Under the pieces are notes generated by a model. The model saw nothing but the letters and a program-made list of their open reading frames with translations. It did not search any database and was not told where the DNA came from. A DNA stretch of 64,000 nucleotides from Pyrrhoderma lamaoense (lineage: Eukaryota; Basidiomycota; Agaricomycetes; Hymenochaetales; Hymenochaetaceae), in the NCBI GenBank assembly GCA_002794735.1, contig NBAZ01000003.1, positions 1,240,001 to 1,304,000 of the forward strand. Reading direction: 5' to 3'. Of the stretch, positions 27,213-40,138 are shown piece by piece. How positions within the stretch are numbered: position 1 is the first letter of the stretch; every line of letters begins with the position of its first letter. Both the position numbers and the translations under genes were made by a program.

Positions 27213-30200
27213 TATGAGAAGGGAGTGTGAAGAGTGAGAGCCTTGGAACGCAGATGGCGGGGTCTTTGGGGCTTTGTAGGATGCGGCGGCGACAGATTTG
27301 CACCTGACGGGTTAAAAGGTTGTGTTTCTGGCGAGCGCCGACAAGCACGACGGCGAGCGGCTACAAGTAAAGCGATATATGTGGGTTAAAAGAAGAGAGT
27401 ACAATGATACACGCGGCGTAGTCCGATGGTTGTGGACTACGCCCCGAGTTGCAAGTGCTCAGGGAGTAAGAGTACAAGTTCCAAGTATCAGTCCTTCCAA
27501 CTCAAAACTTATCATTTCCGATTATCTAATGCTGCAGTTTTACCCAAATTAATCATCATTTCTACAAATTACTTCCACATGGATTTATTATTCATCAATT
27601 TTATACAAAATTTCTGCTCATTCGGGTCTTAATTATGATTAAATAATATCTCCAATTTCTCAAAAGAGACATGCCCACACAACGCACACCATTCATGCTT
27701 CCACCGGGCCGGTCACGATGGGACCGGAAATGCATCATCAAACATACTTTAAAAATTTCAGTTTTATATTTGTTTGTTTTTTTCTTCTTCCTTTCTTTTT
27801 CAACTCTTAACCCATTCGAGACATAACCATATTAGCAACTTGGACAGATCAAATGTTTTTGATGACTTTTTGATCAAAAAAATCGCCCGCCAAACAGGGA
27901 CGATCCCTTTTCTCAATACTACATGTTGATATAATATGGCCTCACCTCAGCTCCAGGAGCATGATCAAACACTGAGTTTACCTCATAGTAGTTTACAAGT
28001 CGCAGATGGTGTAATGCACTATGACAAGGCTCTCGCAAGTTAGTCCATTTTGTATGGTTTTCAGATGTATTGCCATAACAAAGTACGTGATGCTCTTGTT
28101 CTGAGTCAGGCGGCGCGCATACACTGCAATGTTCGGATCCGGACATGCGTTTTAACCTTTTTTTTATCGCCAACCAGTTTCCTAAAAAATCGTAGAGTCC
28201 ATTCTTTCATTCTAAGCACAGATGACGCATCGACCCCGACCGACAACGCGGTCTTCCATAGCCAATACCACTCCTTTATCTCTCTATGCCGGCCCATCCG
28301 TTGACTCCAAACCATATGCATTCTTTACCCTTCCCTCATTCTCGTTCAGGGTAAGTTGGATAAATATTAACTCTGCTTTTTTCATCTTCATTTTCAAGAA
28401 AAAAATTGAGAAAAAATATGGAGAATTAATCACCTCCTTCTTCTGCTTCTTCTCTCCTCTCCACAATATCAATTCATAGTATACACATGAATAGCCTAAA
28501 CAGACGACAGGAAGACTACATATACAGAGATTATCATAAACTCTGTGATAATGGTTCTGTGAGAACAGCGTGACTTGTTCACCTGACAGTTTCCCAGTTA
28601 TTCTCCCTTTTTTTCGGAATTCCTTCAAACTATGTGCTTATCTTCGCGACTCAAAATGAGTATCTATGCTTCTTTGTCTTCCCTTCAATGATCCGGAACG
28701 GGATGATCCATGGGCATGACCTCTACCAGCACCTACACGTATCTGTGCTAAACTGTGGTCTTGGTGCAGGCATCCATACTGCACGCATCGTGTACAAAGG
28801 TAATTGCAATAAGGCAGAGAAGAGGTTCTAAATCGATCCGAAAACTATATCCATTCAATAGGGGTGCATCCGACAGGCGAGACAAGGTGCTTATAGACGG
28901 AGATTCCCTAAAGAAAGAGAGGAAGTTGTGAATTCATAGTCACCCACACCAGCACTCATCATTCACCTCTAAATATTCATCATATACACACGCATATACA
29001 TGAAGTCTCATACATTGTTTACAACATATACTCGTTCTGGTCTAAATATATCCCTACTCTATCGCCGCCGAGATTTGAGAAGTCTCCACGCCTCTTCCCT
29101 TTCCTCAAAAATACTCTTTGCCAAGAAAAATCCTGTTATATATAGTTTCAAAACAACGCTTCTCAACCCCCTCTAACTTCCTTTGCTTCCTTTCTTCCCA
29201 TTCCCATCCTTCTTGTATCTCAAATTCCTCCCTATCCCTTTACGGGAAAGTTATATAGTAGTGCCGCCGAGTAGTTTGAAAGCCCATGGCAACTGATCTC
29301 GTAGTTATTACTTTATAGCTATGATTCCGTTTTGAAGCAAGGGAAGAGGGGTACCCTCAAACTATAGTGGCGGAGAAACTGACATGCCAGTGACCACCGG
29401 TAATTGTCACTTCTAGTAGATGTCCCGTCTCCTCCGTCCCGTACTGTCTTATAATCAATCTTTGTAACCATAACTTCCATTTTTACGTGCAATGATATAT
29501 TGATATAGCTAGTAACAGTACTGAATATTCAGCATTCTGTAAACTTTCGCCGGTAAACTCCTATCAAAGGTTACTGACGGTTTTATAAAGTTTGTTATAA
29601 GTAATTCATGACTTAGTACATAATACATGCGCTAGACTTATGACCTAGTTAATAATCAGCATGTAATTTCATGTTCCATATCACCGCCATTAAGCAACTA
29701 CATTATGAACCATATCTCTGACTGTAGATTTACGTCATACATCGATATCTTAAAAGTAAGAACTTGCACGCATCGTGATCACTATGACTATGCTACTACT
29801 GAAAAGGTAGTCTAGTGAATGCCTAGATTGTTACCCTTAAGTAAACATATGTTACAAGTAAGTAAATTGATAATACAAGTATCTAAACTATTGGACATCT
29901 CTGTAAGGTATTGTCTCTAACCACGAGCAGCATCTCCGTGTTCTCTTCAAATTATCACGAGTTCAATTCTGTATTCATAAATCATTCCTCTGGTATACCA
30001 CTTCGGTCATGATGCAACTCACTACATGTGCAGATTCCCGAAAACCTGCACCGTGCCACGCTGTGGTATACATATAAGAAGTATATCAGTATATCCATCA
30101 CTAGCACTCCCTCCCCCACATCTATAACTCTATAATTATAAATTATAAACTAGGTTTGACCATGGTACTTACATTACGGTACGTGCATATAGTATCCCCT

Positions 30201-31695
30201 ATCTATAAACCATAAACAAACCTTTCAGAGCTCCCTTTGTTTTAAACTTAGATTACAACGTATATCTAACTCAATCTCACCTTGTTGGTTTATCAGTTTA
30301 ACATACGTATCACGAACTTCCCCCTCCCTCTTTCTTCCATTCCTTCAAGCAATTCAAGTCAATATTAGACAAATCCATCACCCCCGAGTTCCGATTTCGC
30401 TTTTATAATTCTTTCAATTTATCATGATTTATGTTGAACACTTCGCTTGAAGCATTGAATCAATCACTACTGCAAGAAGACCGTAAAATAAAGAGTTTCA
30501 ACGATTCAAATATTATAAATCATATATACCTTCATGTAGTACAATTACTAAGGTAGCCAATACATCTTCTGATTCTTCACTCTTAGGTGTCATAACATCC
30601 GTTATTTCCGAATCAATCAATATATATAAATATAACATCATACGTCATAGATCGCAACACGAAACACTGATCCATCACGGCATTAATAAAATTAAAGACC
30701 TTCATAAAGAAAATTAAAGGACGCAGAACCGAATTACTACACATCAATCCAACACGTAACTTGCACGTGCATGTGATAGATCAGACTGCATAGGCTGCAT
30801 AGCTGCTTGCTAGTTGAATGATCATATAGTTTATAGTATACGTAACAGTTACAACTACTTGTATATATACAAAACACTCAGAAAGGAAAAAGAAACGGCG
30901 GGAGCAAGAGGTAAAACTCAATTGAGTTGTGGTAAGAACCAATGGTCGAGAGGAGGTAGTGTCCGTGAGGGAGATGGGAAGGCGGCAGTTGGGAGTTGGA
31001 GGGATACGCCGGTGGGGTAACAGACAAGTGATCATATTAATGTAATGCGCAGGATGGTAATCCACATGGCGTGTAAAGGTAATAATATAGGCTCGGAAGA
31101 AGTGATATGCGTAGGATGTATAATGGCGAAGGGCCCGTGTTTGCAAAAAAAGGGAGGATGTGTGTATGTGAATGAAGGGTGCAGTGAGAGGTAGTAACGA
31201 GATAGCAAATACAGTGATGATGGTGCAATGGTGTATGAATATTGTTGTTGTGTCATTATTGTTGTTATGATGTTCCTGTCGTCTGTAGGTGTTGATGTTG
31301 CGAGTTATGTGGGTTACGTCAGGGGAAATGTAATGCTTGTCAAAGATTTAAAGAAAAGGGAGGAAAAGACGTGTTAAGTATGCATTCACAAGACCAAGAC
31401 CAGGAAGATATTGTCTCAAGATATGGAAGAAAGGGTGTAGGGGACGGGGACAGGTGAGTATAAGAAAGAAGACCCAAGAAGGATGAAATAGGGAAGGATA
31501 CGAAGAAAGGAAATCCGATTAGCTTCCATAAGTATGTCCACAAGACAAGATATAAAAAGATGTAAAAAAAACTCTAAAAAGCAGAAATCAAGGAGATTAT
31601 AAAGTAAATGTCGGTCTCTACTATAGAAGAACCAAAGTATGAAAACCCAACCAAAGAAAATATACAACCTCTTCTCTGCTGGTTCTACGTCCATA
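27213..31695. other. Long region without a supportable gene
   Basis: About 4.5 kb between the start of the coiled-coil gene and the 3' end of ELL, both on the minus strand. Open frames are short on both strands. From about 28900 to 30800 the sequence is AT-rich and has almost no frame over 60 codons. I see no terminal repeats, transposase motifs or tRNA boxes. Confidence 0.5.
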
Positions 31696-34600
31696 CTACT
31701 CAAAGCGCTTCTGAATCTCCTCTACCTCCTCATGCAACTTCATGTATCTTTCCTTCGTATCCTTGAGGTCCTCAACATCCCAGAAAAACTCTTCGTCACT
31801 GATATCAGACAGTTTTATCCCTTCATCTTTCACTCGAGCTTGCATCTGGTCAACTTTCGCTTTTACAGTCATAAGCTCAGCGTAGGTAGACATGTACTGT
31901 GGGATAATTTCGCTGTGTCGGGCCCTCATTTCTTTACGCGACATCTTCTGTACTTTCGACGCTATCGACATCGAATTTGTTGTCGACGAGGTTGGCTGCT
32001 TCTGTTGTGATAACCTCCCATTGGAATTCACTCCTCCTTTCGATCTCAAATCTTCTACAGCCGATGACCCCGTAGCATTATGCGGAGTAGCTTTCTTGGA
32101 TATTTTCAGTACCTTAGCCTTCGGTCTCTCTTCTTCTTCTTCTTCCTCCTCCCCTTCCTCAGAAGACGAGGTATACTCGAACGAGCGTTTCCTCTTTTTT
32201 GGAGGTCCAGACGACGAGCTCCCTCCTCTAGACTCTTTCAGAGCCTTTGAAGATCTCTGAGAGCTCAAACCCGATCCTGAGTTCGACGAATTTGCGCTCG
32301 CAACTAACTTCTGCGCAGATGGTACCATCTTTGTTTTCCCAGTATTAGAAGTAGACGTAGGCACTGGAGAAATCTCCCTCTTTATCTTCTTCTCGGACCC
32401 TACGACTTCCTTTCTGGGTACCTTCGTAATTTTTGTCTTTACCACAGTAATGGTAGTTGCTCCTGTCTTAGTCGACGCACTGATCAGAGATTTTCCACTG
32501 ATCCCTGGTTTTGTAGCATCATAATCCCTCTTAGTCTTCCCCTTGCCATTATCCGTGGGAGTATTTGTGGATGTAGTCCCGATAGTAGAAGAGGTCTCAC
32601 TCCTCTTCTTCTTCTTTTTTTCTTCCCTCCTCTCTTCAAAACCCCAATCTGAAGACTCACCACCTGATGTTGGATACTCATCTGGCTTCAACTTTGATTT
32701 CGTGACCCCTTTTGATGAATTGACAAGAGTAGAAGAAGAACTTTTGTTTTGGGCCCGTCCCTTCTCTTTAGTCTTCACCTTTTCCTTTTCTCTTCCTCTC
32801 TCCCGCTCCCTCCCCCTCTCCAGCAGCTCTCTTTCCCTTTCCTTTTTGAGCTTTTCCCTCTCTCTTTCCCTCTCCCTTTCACGTGCACTTTCCTTGTCAT
32901 ACGAATCCCTCTCTCGCTTCCTGCTAACACTTTCCCTGTCAGACTCAAATGTTGATTCTCTCTTATACCCTCCATTGCGAATACTCTCCCTATCTGATCC
33001 CCTCTCCTTTTCTGTCCTCTGGGCCCCCCGTTCCTTCTTTGTCAAAGAATTCGACCCGCCCACGCTGGGAGTGGAACCATTCCTTGACTCTCTCCCTAGA
33101 GGAGATGCCAGATCCTTCTTTGCCTGAGCCTGAACAACGATGGGTTTCCTGTCTGATGTTACGGAAGTCGAATTCGATATCGGCATGTTCCTCACTCTTT
33201 CAGGAGGCTCTAGACGGTTCGCATTCCTCATATCAACCGAAGCTGCACCAGGTCGTTTTTGCGCCGTTGACATACCTTGAAATGTCGAAGAAGTTGGATT
33301 TGAGGGTGAAGGTAGTGGAGGAGGTGGCATTGACGGAGGTGGCATGCCATCTAATCGAGAACTCGGTGGTCGCATAGATCTTGTGGGTTTGGGAATTGTT
33401 CGTGGGGGCGTCTGTGAAGCCGAAAGTTCACCCTCTTCCTTCTCCGAATCAACTTCCTTTTCTTTACTGATTCGTACAGGAGGCGTGCTACGACTTGGGG
33501 GAAGCAGATCAGGCTTGCTAGATACCGGAACCGACCCGGGATAACGTCTTGGAGGAGGAGTCTCATTCCTCGCAGCAATCTCAGTTTCCTTCCCAACTCT
33601 AGAGCCATTAGCTTTTGTCGCCGCCGCTTTCCCCTTTGCAGCAATACTGCTTATCCCGTTTGTGGGTTTTGCACCGAGATTTGCAGTAGTAGTCCCACTC
33701 TCCCTAAACTTAACATGACTCCAAGCCGGATCAGTCTCAGGGACTTTGAGGTTTTTCAACCACGTCCGTGCACTTCGCGCAACCTTTGTGCGCCAAGTTT
33801 CTGTATATCCTTGATATTCGTATGGCCGAACCTCACGCCATGATTGTGGTTTAAGCTGCCACTTCACCTCATCCTGAGAGGTAGTCGCCTTCTTCGCGAG
33901 CTGCTCAGGTTCAGCGAGCTAATGAAATAAGTTCTTAGATATAGTCATCATAGTAGTTACAAGTTTTGTAACGTACTTCATAGATTAATTCCTTTATACC
34001 TGAGGTGGTCTTAGCGTCAGCCTCGACCGTTCCAACTTTTTTTACTAAGTCAGCAAGCAAGTATGGGCCCATTGCGAGAAAGTGGATTATTTTCTCGCGG
34101 TAATGCGTCACCATTTCTTTTGGAAGTGATGCCAGTGCCGAAGACCTTGATGATCCAACTCCGTTAGAGGAAGACTGCGCAGTCGTCGCATAGTTTTTCG
34201 TTACGATGATTGGAGTTGACTTTGGTGTGCTCTTCGGTGGAGCCCTCTTCTTTGGTGGCTTTGCCGCAGCTTTAGTTATTTGTATTAACGGCGTATCATC
34301 TGGCAAAGTATCAATGGCCTGTGTCTTCCGTTCGGCCTTTTGCTTCGCAGCAGCAGCCGAAGCATTATGTACGCGCTGCGCGTCTTTGTCCGTTAACTTT
34401 CTTTCAACTTGGAACTTGCCAACTACATTAGCATTTAATCTCAGTGGCGCACTAGGCCTCTGAGCCGTTGTCGTCCGAATAAAGAGTTCCTGATTTGTTC
34501 TCTCGGGTCCATAGCGCATAGGGAAGAAATGATCTCGAACAAAAATACCCTAGAAAGGAGAACAAAAGACGAAGAGCCATAGTATTAGCGAGAATAATGA

Positions 34601-34955
34601 ACAAGGGTATATATATATATATTGAAATAAGAGATCCCATGAAAGGGCGAAAGTGGAGGTTCCTCTTGCTTCCCGGAAAGATCGAAATGAAGAAAGAAAG
34701 GACAGGAAGGTAGAAGACAGGAATGTAGTCCAGAATAAAAAGGTTACGATAAGAGATAGAGGAAGGAAGAGAAGTGCTCACTGGTTTATCACCAAACTCA
34801 AATTCCATCCTATCCGTAGACATGACGTTTTGGAGCGCGTCCAGAGCATCTTCGGTCATGCGAACCACCATAGCGATCTTTGGCTTTGTAGTGGTTCCCT
34901 CGCCGGGACGCGAATGACCCTGCAGAGAGATCGAGCCGTTTTTGGGAAGAGGCAT
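31696..34955 (-). CDS. RNA polymerase II elongation factor ELL
   Basis: Elongation factor that suppresses Pol II pausing. Exons are 34955-34782, 34549-33977 and 33918-31696: 2970 nt, 989 aa, no frame break. The start MPLPKNGSISLQGHS and KIAMVVRMTEDALDAL match the ELL N-terminal domain, which continues with RERTNQELFIR-like sequence and a winged-helix-like segment (YREKIIHFLAMGPYLLADLV). The middle 500 residues are highly charged low complexity (repeating RERERE, KKKKR, EEGEEEEEEEE). The last roughly 85 residues form the occludin-homology domain (EIIPQYMSTYAELMTVKAKV, then EEFFWDVEDLKDTKERYMKL). The protein is longer than animal ELLs because of the disordered middle. Confidence 0.85.
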
Positions 34956-35542
34956 TTCGAAAGTTCCCCTTGTCTTTCTACGAGTACGAGGTTGACTGAA
35001 GGAGTAACAATGAAAAGATGCAGTTATAGTAGCGATAGATGAAAGGTGGGTAGTTCTTTTTACCCGGGTAGTAGATCGTAATATATTCTATCGATGTTGG
35101 TGGGTTAGCACCCCTGCGCAAAGCTCAGTTGTTTCCTTCTCTTGAGGGAAAGAGGCAAGTGTATGAATGATGAGGCAAGGAGGCGGTGGTTGTAGTAAGC
35201 TGTGCGAGGAATAATATGATAGAACAAGATGCGGTTCGCAAGAGTTTGAGGAAAGAGATGCGCCACTAAGAGCTCGAAGGGATGGCTCAAGCTGACCTTG
35301 CAGCGAGCGGGTGGGAGAGATGAAGAGTTGAGGAAGAGAGAGATGGGCCGGTGGCTCGAGTGGTAGGCGACTCGCGCAGACAAAGGCAGCTCTGAGCTCA
35401 CTCTCTTGTCACACACAATCCTTTAACCAAACGCGTCACGGAACCAAATTCCTGTATACAATTACAAGTACATACACTACTTCTCATCATTAACATAAAA
35501 AGATACACCGGTACGATGTCATAATGCACAAGCTCGAAGTGA
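34956..35542. other. Intergenic region ELL - KTI12
   Basis: 587 bp holding the ELL promoter and the KTI12 3' end, both on the minus strand. Nothing else recognised. Confidence 0.5.
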
Positions 35543-36976
35543 CTAAGGTTTCATGTTCTCCTCCAAGTACAGAACAAACTTTCCCGCAATCTTCTCCTCA
35601 CTCCAATCGACCGCTCCCTTCTCAGTCGTCCCGAGAGTAATCGCCTTCTTGTGTATCGTAACAAACTGCCTTTTCAGTCTCTGCAACTCTGATAGTGTCA
35701 CATTCCTTGCGGGTAATGTTAGCTTTAGCTTTATCCTATTATCAAATATCTCGAGTTGGGTTTCACCGCCTGCGAAGCCTAAGGCTTGCTCCGACATAAT
35801 AGCCGATACCATCGCCGTTGCTGTCTGTTCTAGGTTGTGTAGTGCATCGGTAGGCGCAGCTGCAACCTTTGTATTAGCAAGATAGTTACAGTAGGATATT
35901 AGCGAAGAAGGAATGATACATGGATAAAGCACAATGACATACAGCAGAAGTACCAGCATTAGGAGGTTTTACGACTCCTTCCATGATAGCCTTCCAGATA
36001 TCCTCTCCCGGAATATCCTCATCCATCCACGGGATTGTAATCAATGGAGAATCCCAACGAACCATAGATGACGGCTCTTCATACCGCATTATTAAGTTTT
36101 CAAGTCTACGAGATACGCATCCATTATGTCATGACTATACTCAACAAGAAAAACGATATAGAAGACAAGACATACATACGTTGCAGGACTATATGAATCA
36201 GTACCTTCCCTCGATTCGTTCCATTCTTTACACTGCTCCTTTTGCGCAGCAATATATATCTTTCAGGCATTTATAAAGTATTATCAGAATGCCATTCGAT
36301 ATTAAAACGATATTTAAGAAGAGGTTGACATCTAGCTTGGTGTATATATGCATATGCACAGACAACTGTTGCTCACCGTACAAACCCGTAGCCTATGCTC
36401 CCTCGCAGCGCAATACATCTGATAGCGGTATCCTTTGATATAGTTCATACCATCAACGATTACAATAGTATCCTTCCCAATGGCACGCTGCATCGCGGTG
36501 AATAGAGAAGCCCGTGCGGGCTTCTCCTGCCTTCCATCTTGTAGATTGGAGGCAAAATGGATCCCGGATCCACAAGGAGGATGTATAACATACAGTATCA
36601 TATAGAATAGCACACAAGTTGCGGCATTGAGCAAGTCAAAATGATCCAAGTTAAAATTAGTTGTTAACTGTTAAAGTTGGAAAGAATTGCAAAAAGGATA
36701 TAAGGGAGAGCATGAACACATCTAGACAGGAAAGCACGGATGATGAACGAGAAGAAAGAGAGTGTAAAAAGTAGAAAGAAAGAAAAAGATCAAGTAGGAC
36801 AGACCATCATAAACGTGTCTCTTAATCTTCAACTCATCATCCGAAAGTACGACAATTTTATATTGCGGTCCTTCATACGAGGGGTTTCGTATCCTCTGTT
36901 CAAGGTACTCTTTTATTTGAGCTACTCTCCGAGTCTTGCCAGATGCGGGATATCCTGTTATCGTTACAAGTGCCAT
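35543..36976 (-). CDS. KTI12: Elongator-associated P-loop protein KTI12
   Basis: ATPase that binds Elongator and supports wobble-uridine tRNA modification, related to PSTK tRNA kinase. Exons: 36976-36805, 36537-36377, 36259-36180, 36105-35943 and 35866-35543, giving 900 nt (299 aa) with no frame break. The start MALVTITGYPASGKTRR contains the Walker A loop GYPASGKT at residues 8-15. DTIVIVDGMNYIKGYRYQMY is the family's Walker B-type segment. The C-terminal tRNA-binding part includes LENLIMRYEEP, SPLITI and LKRQFVTIHK. The length matches the family. Confidence 0.94.
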
Positions 36977-37702
36977 CTTCTTCCTTCTGCTTTAACCGGT
37001 AGAGTAGTGGAGTCGGTGGTTGGGCTAGAGTTGATATTAAACTGGGTTTGGGCACTTCTTGCTGGATGAGACGATAATATTTCGAGGTCTTAGGCCAAGA
37101 ATATGTCTGCTTTCCCCCTCGGATATCTAAGTGCTTTTAGAGTCTTATATCACTGGCCAGAAAGGTAAATAATTAAGCAGCCAACTGAGGAGAATAATAG
37201 ATGAGAGCTATGACAAAAAAAATACAAAAAGAAGCTTTCAAACTTGTGAAAGACGCGGATGATCTCATCTTACTGATCTTTCAGAGTTGATCATCATCAT
37301 TCCAAATCGTCATTAATTTTCTCGAATAGGTGTTTTTAGTTTACTTTCTACACACATCTATAAATGGGTCGGCGAAGGATAGGCTGAGGAGAACGAAGCA
37401 ACGTGTTGGAATTACTACTATTATGCCAAAAGGGAATAGAAGATAGACGATTTAAAAATTGCTAAAAAGTATTGACTGGGGAGTTAGTAGACATGCGTAT
37501 AATGATAATATATAATGTTGCCCGATTGTCGCTGTATGTATAATTATCGGTTAGGAAAGCCTTAAAATGCGGGAGGAGTTCAAGTATCCAATATCAGCAG
37601 AAGCCGAATGCCAATTGGAAGCGAAGGGCATCGCCAAGCCATGGGAGGAATAATGAAAAGAGGTGAAAGCAGATGAAAAGCGGAGGACAAGAATAAGGAT
37701 TA
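36977..37702. other. Intergenic region KTI12 - PAM16
   Basis: 726 bp between two minus-strand genes. A frame read through the PAM16 stop into this spacer encodes a spurious hydrophobic tail. No gene seen. Confidence 0.5.
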
Positions 37703-38439
37703 TCATTGCGAGGGAGGTGGAGGTGCTTCATTCCAGTTTTTTGAGCAGCCTCACCAGCATCTTTCGTTGCAGCTTCTGCTTCGGAAGTAGCAGTCTTCAT
37801 TTCAGCTTCTAATCGTTCCTTTGCCCTTACGACCTTTGACTGGAGGTAATGTGACCAATATTGGGGTCTTGGTTTTCCACTAACGGGCTTTTCTGGAGGG
37901 GGAGGGGGACTGTTCACTTTAAATAGATGTTCGTAACGCTGTAAACCAGTTTTTGAAATTAGTTTTTTGTCGAAGGAGGGCAAGGTATGGAGAAATATAA
38001 AGACAGGAGAGAAGAACGCACTTTCAGTATAGCATCCATCCCATCTTCTCGTTTTACATTAAGAATAAGACGAGCTTCATCTGCAGTCATCCTATGTTCT
38101 CGAGTAAGACGATCGGTGATAGAGCCAGTTGTTGCATTGCTAACACCCGCTGCGTCCCCCAGTGCACCTCCCTGAGGTCTGTGTTGAGCATCTAGATATT
38201 ATATACGGTCAAAGGTAAGGTATACAATTATGATTAAGATTGTGATATAGAGAAAGAAGATAGTGAGAACATACTTTTGTACGCTTGCCGCCCCGCTGCT
38301 AGGAACGCCTTGCCGAGAATTTGAGATCCAGCAATGACAACCTGGATGATAGCCTTTGGTGCAGACTACAAGATAGAAATAAAAATTTAATTGATATGGG
38401 ATCCTCATGGGGTCGTAAGATGATATGAATGCTTACCAT
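37703..38439 (-). CDS. PAM16: Mitochondrial import motor subunit PAM16/TIM16
   Basis: J-like protein that pairs with Pam18 at the TIM23 channel and restrains its stimulation of mtHsp70. Exons: 38439-38437 (ATG only), 38365-38275, 38191-38022 and 37938-37703. After the start the protein reads SAPKAIIQVVIAGSQILGKA, the expected N-terminal hydrophobic segment. The degenerate J domain follows with MTADEARLILNVK and RYEHLFKVN, and no HPD motif, as expected for Pam16. Near 37731 one base seems missing; with it the protein ends NEAPPPPSQ and has 166 residues. Without it the frame runs into a hydrophobic tail translated from the 3' UTR. A longer upstream read in the same exon (from 38583) exists but would add 48 residues atypical of the family. 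Confidence 0.93.
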
Positions 38440-38733
38440 GGAGAAAGCGGGAGTCTTGACGGGCAACGTAAGAGGGAGGTGCGAGTGAAATAGATGACTG
38501 CCGGAAGGACTTTTTGAGCTTTCCAATTGGACACACGACCTCGGCGAGAGATCATCACGTGTCATCCCGAAATTTACGCCCATCTTATTATTTTTTCTAA
38601 AAACAGAGCTTCTAAAAAGTAATTTATATCAAGGTAATTGCTACTTGAGCCAAACTCCTAAAACTAGTACTGGTATCAAGAAGGAGAAGAAAGGAGATAA
38701 GGAACCAAGAAGACAAGGCCAAACGAATTAACA
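38440..38733. promoter_or_regulatory. Shared divergent promoter, PAM16 (-) / RPA43 (+)
   Basis: Only 294 bp separate the two start codons, so both promoters must lie here or overlap the 5' UTRs. No clear TATA box. The half next to RPA43 is purine-rich. Confidence 0.5.
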
Positions 38734-40138
38734 ATGTCTTTACAACCTGAAGCAACCCCTTCAAAAAAGCGGAAACATGGAGAGTCGAGCGGAGCGCATA
38801 ATGTTACTTCAAGTCCTTCACACTCACATAAAAAGGCAAAGAAAAAGGAGCATAATGAAAAGGGGAATGAAAAGCACAAAAAGTCGAAAAGCAAGAAATC
38901 GAGGACGGATAGTCAGTTCAAAGTTGTCAATGCATCTATACTCGTATCTATTCCACCAAAATTCTTTTCGGACCCGTTGGGAGGTGTCAAGGAAATGCTA
39001 GATTCTCTTGTAATGAAGTACGAATCATACACTTGTCAACCCTCTTCGTCTGTCTCTTGTATCTGACAATATGTACGGTATCCGTTTAGATATGTACCTG
39101 CATTAAGTGGTGTAGTCATCGCCCATACAAATGCCAAGTTTGCATCTCGAACAGCAGTCATAAAAAACGAGTGTCCCTTCTCAATTTGTACAGTGAACTT
39201 CGATGCAACAGTCTGGAGTCCACAAATTGGAATGAAACTCAGTAAGTTTTTTCGATTTCTTGTGAAGTCAGACCAATTAACCTAATGCATATTCTCTCAA
39301 ATAGCTGGGAGGATAAATCTTTGTTCACCAGATCACATCTCCATTCTCGTCAACAGAACATTCAATGTCTCTATCCCTCGACATCACATACCAACTGAAA
39401 ACTGGGAATTTGAGTATGGACCAGCAGAGAATGATAGATCCTTACCCGAAAAAGATACTGAAGAAGTGACTCAAGCTCAAGCTCAAGAAGGAGAAAAGGC
39501 GGAAACGGGGGCGACAAAATGGGTACACTTTGACGGTGCACGGCCGTCACCGGTTGGCGAGGAAATGGGAGGGGATGAGATGAGTGAAGCTTCACTCGGT
39601 TTCTGGCAACACAAGGTCACTGGGGAGAAGCTCGGGGATAAGAACGGGAACTTGGAATTCACTGTGGTAGGGTACGTATCAAATATTTTTACTAAGCATA
39701 CATACAAATATGTATTATCAGTAAAATCCCATTCTGCCAATTTTTCTGATCAATCTTGGATTTAACTAACGAAAAATCTCAACCCTCCCCCTATCCATAT
39801 TCTTTCTACTACAGGCTAACAATTGCAAACCAAATGCTCTCACTAGTCGGCTCAATCCAGCCAGATCCCTTCTCACCAGAACACAAACCAAACCCGTTAT
39901 CAAACCTCCTTCCAATTCCGAGAGGGATGCACAATCGGTAGAGAACGATCTTCCAATCGCTTCTCCTTCTGACCTCGAAGATGACAATGAGGAGAAGGTC
40001 AGAGGAGATGGCGATGACGATGATGAAATAGAGGATTGGGATGATTTTGACAAAAGAAATGATGCTATGATGGTAGATAATGAGGAACAACAGGAGAGAT
40101 CGGATTCAAAAAGGAAGACGAAAAAGTCAAAGCCTTAG
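38734..40138 (+). CDS. RPA43-like subunit of RNA polymerase I
   Basis: Likely A43 stalk subunit of Pol I, needed for rRNA transcription and Rrn3 contact. Exons: 38734-39017, 39090-39241, 39305-39671 and 39815-40138. A Lys/His-rich N-terminus precedes VVNASILVSIPPKFFSDPLG and YVPALSGVVIAHTNAKF (the tip domain). Next comes the OB-like part with LTGRINLCSPDHISILVNRT and FNVSIPRHHIP, then VGLTIANQMLSLVGSI. The C-terminus is acidic then basic (DDDDEIEDWDDFD, KRKTKKSKP). One base is missing in the A3 run at 39890-39892. Corrected length is 1128 nt (375 aa). Confidence 0.85.

Noticed and set aside
28900..30800. Decayed transposon in the AT-rich block
   Set aside because: I could find no terminal repeats, target-site duplications or transposase or reverse-transcriptase motifs by eye. 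A repeat-library search would be decisive.
32543..33127. 194-codon plus-strand frame within ELL
   Set aside because: It is the reverse-complement shadow of the Lys/Arg/Glu/Ser-rich region of ELL.
37594..37702. Hydrophobic C-terminal tail on PAM16
   Set aside because: It appears only because a base is missing near 37731. The restored frame ends NEAPPPPSQ followed by a stop, as expected for the family.
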